Assembly: GCA_903828645.1 (NCBI GenBank)
Contig: CAIKNA010000060.1
Coordinates: 1 to 34,132 of the forward strand
Length of the DNA stretch: 34,132 nt
Origin: an uncultured Bacteroidales bacterium
GTDB lineage: Bacteria > Bacteroidota > Bacteroidia > Bacteroidales > FEN-979
Reading direction: 5' to 3'
Shown: positions 33,876 to 34,132 of the stretch, piece after piece
Position numbering within the stretch: position 1 is the stretch's first letter
Layout: each line of letters begins with the position of its first letter
Program-made: the position numbers and the translations under genes
The notes under the pieces: generated by a model
The model's database searches: none
Told to the model about the DNA's origin: nothing
Seen by the model: only the letters and a program-made list of their open reading frames with translations

Positions 33876-34132
33876 ATACTTATAAACTTCAAGAAAATAC
33901 GCTCTATGAGCGTCTTCGCCTCCATTATTTGGAAGAGTATGAAATTACCGCAGCAGATGCCAAGATATTGGAGCGATGGGAAGCCGCCCATGCTCTTGTA
34001 CTTGCAGAGAAAGAAACAGATCACAACGTAGTAAAAATCCTGATGAAGCGGTTTAGTATTTCAAATGTATGTGCATATAATGATATCAGAAATTCCAAAC
34101 ACTTTTTTGGAGATGTACGCTCTTCAAATAAA
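33872..34132 (+). CDS. Small helical HTH-like protein, possibly small terminase-like, cut by the window end
   Basis: At least 87 residues are encoded from the ATG at 33872 (GACGG upstream), with no stop before the window ends. The sequence is helical with ITAADAKILERWEAAHALV followed by a basic helix-turn-helix-like part (ILMKRFSISNVCAYNDIR) and FFGD. The W-E-x-A-H/Y-A-L pattern and the later helix recall small DNA-binding proteins that resemble phage terminase small subunits on Bacteroidota elements. This is family resemblance by eye only. If right, packaging genes should follow outside the window. Confidence 0.6.
   Translation, partial: MNTYKLQENTLYERLRLHYLEEYEITAADAKILERWEAAHALVLAEKETDHNVVKILMKRFSISNVCAYNDIRNSKHFFGDVRSSNK

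Larger units (their letters stand above)
28021..34132. mobile_element. Putative integrated mobile element, left part, next to tRNA-Pro
   Basis: To the right of tRNA-Pro the gene content changes abruptly from conserved core genes to an AT-rich orphan gene, an excisionase-type HTH protein, a primase-ATPase fusion, iteron-like arrays and a small HTH or terminase-like gene. Such a set next to a tRNA 3' end is typical of integrated phages, satellites or conjugative elements. No integrase, structural or transfer genes and no second attachment copy lie in the window, so the extent and the type of element are inferred. Confidence 0.5.

Overview
The window comes from a chromosome of Bacteroidota. The signs are two secreted proteins with type IX secretion (T9SS) C-terminal sorting domains, a DUF2851 protein, several promoters of the form TTG-N19-21-TAnnTTTG, few Shine-Dalgarno sites and moderate GC. 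I cannot place it below phylum; it looks like an uncultured, metagenome-type lineage.

Positions 1-9170 are a surface-protein region. A seven-repeat T9SS protein (448-1818, minus), tRNA-Ser(GCT) with its own promoter and terminator (1893-1979, minus) and a 2147-residue T9SS protein (2210-8653, minus) lie here, followed by a 517-bp divergent spacer.

Positions 9171-27684 are a core region of metabolic and envelope genes. It holds a fused aconitase-family hydro-lyase overlapping a membrane metallophosphoesterase, a 1708-residue membrane-anchored protein with 26 TPR-like repeats, lolD, sucC, a GT2 glycosyltransferase, an S41 protease, a rhomboid protease, a helix-hairpin-helix protein, a DUF2851 protein, a small coiled-coil protein with zapA, a structured RNA that looks like 6S RNA, and rny. 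Genes are tightly packed, with two convergent pairs overlapping at their 3' ends (41 and 45 nt) and several same-strand overlaps.

Positions 27943-34132 begin with tRNA-Pro(TGG) and its terminator. After it the content changes to what looks like the left part of an integrated mobile element: an AT-rich unknown gene, an excisionase-type HTH protein translationally coupled to a 1279-residue fusion of DnaG-like primase and P-loop ATPase, an array of ten 8-bp repeats in both orientations around an AT-rich core (candidate replication origin), and the start of a small protein that resembles phage small-terminase or HTH proteins. No integrase or right end is visible, so the element is inferred and its type (phage, satellite or conjugative element) is open.

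The most interesting points are the primase-ATPase plus iteron-like module, the hierarchical 180-bp/720-bp repeat structure of the giant TPR gene, and the RNA between zapA and rny.
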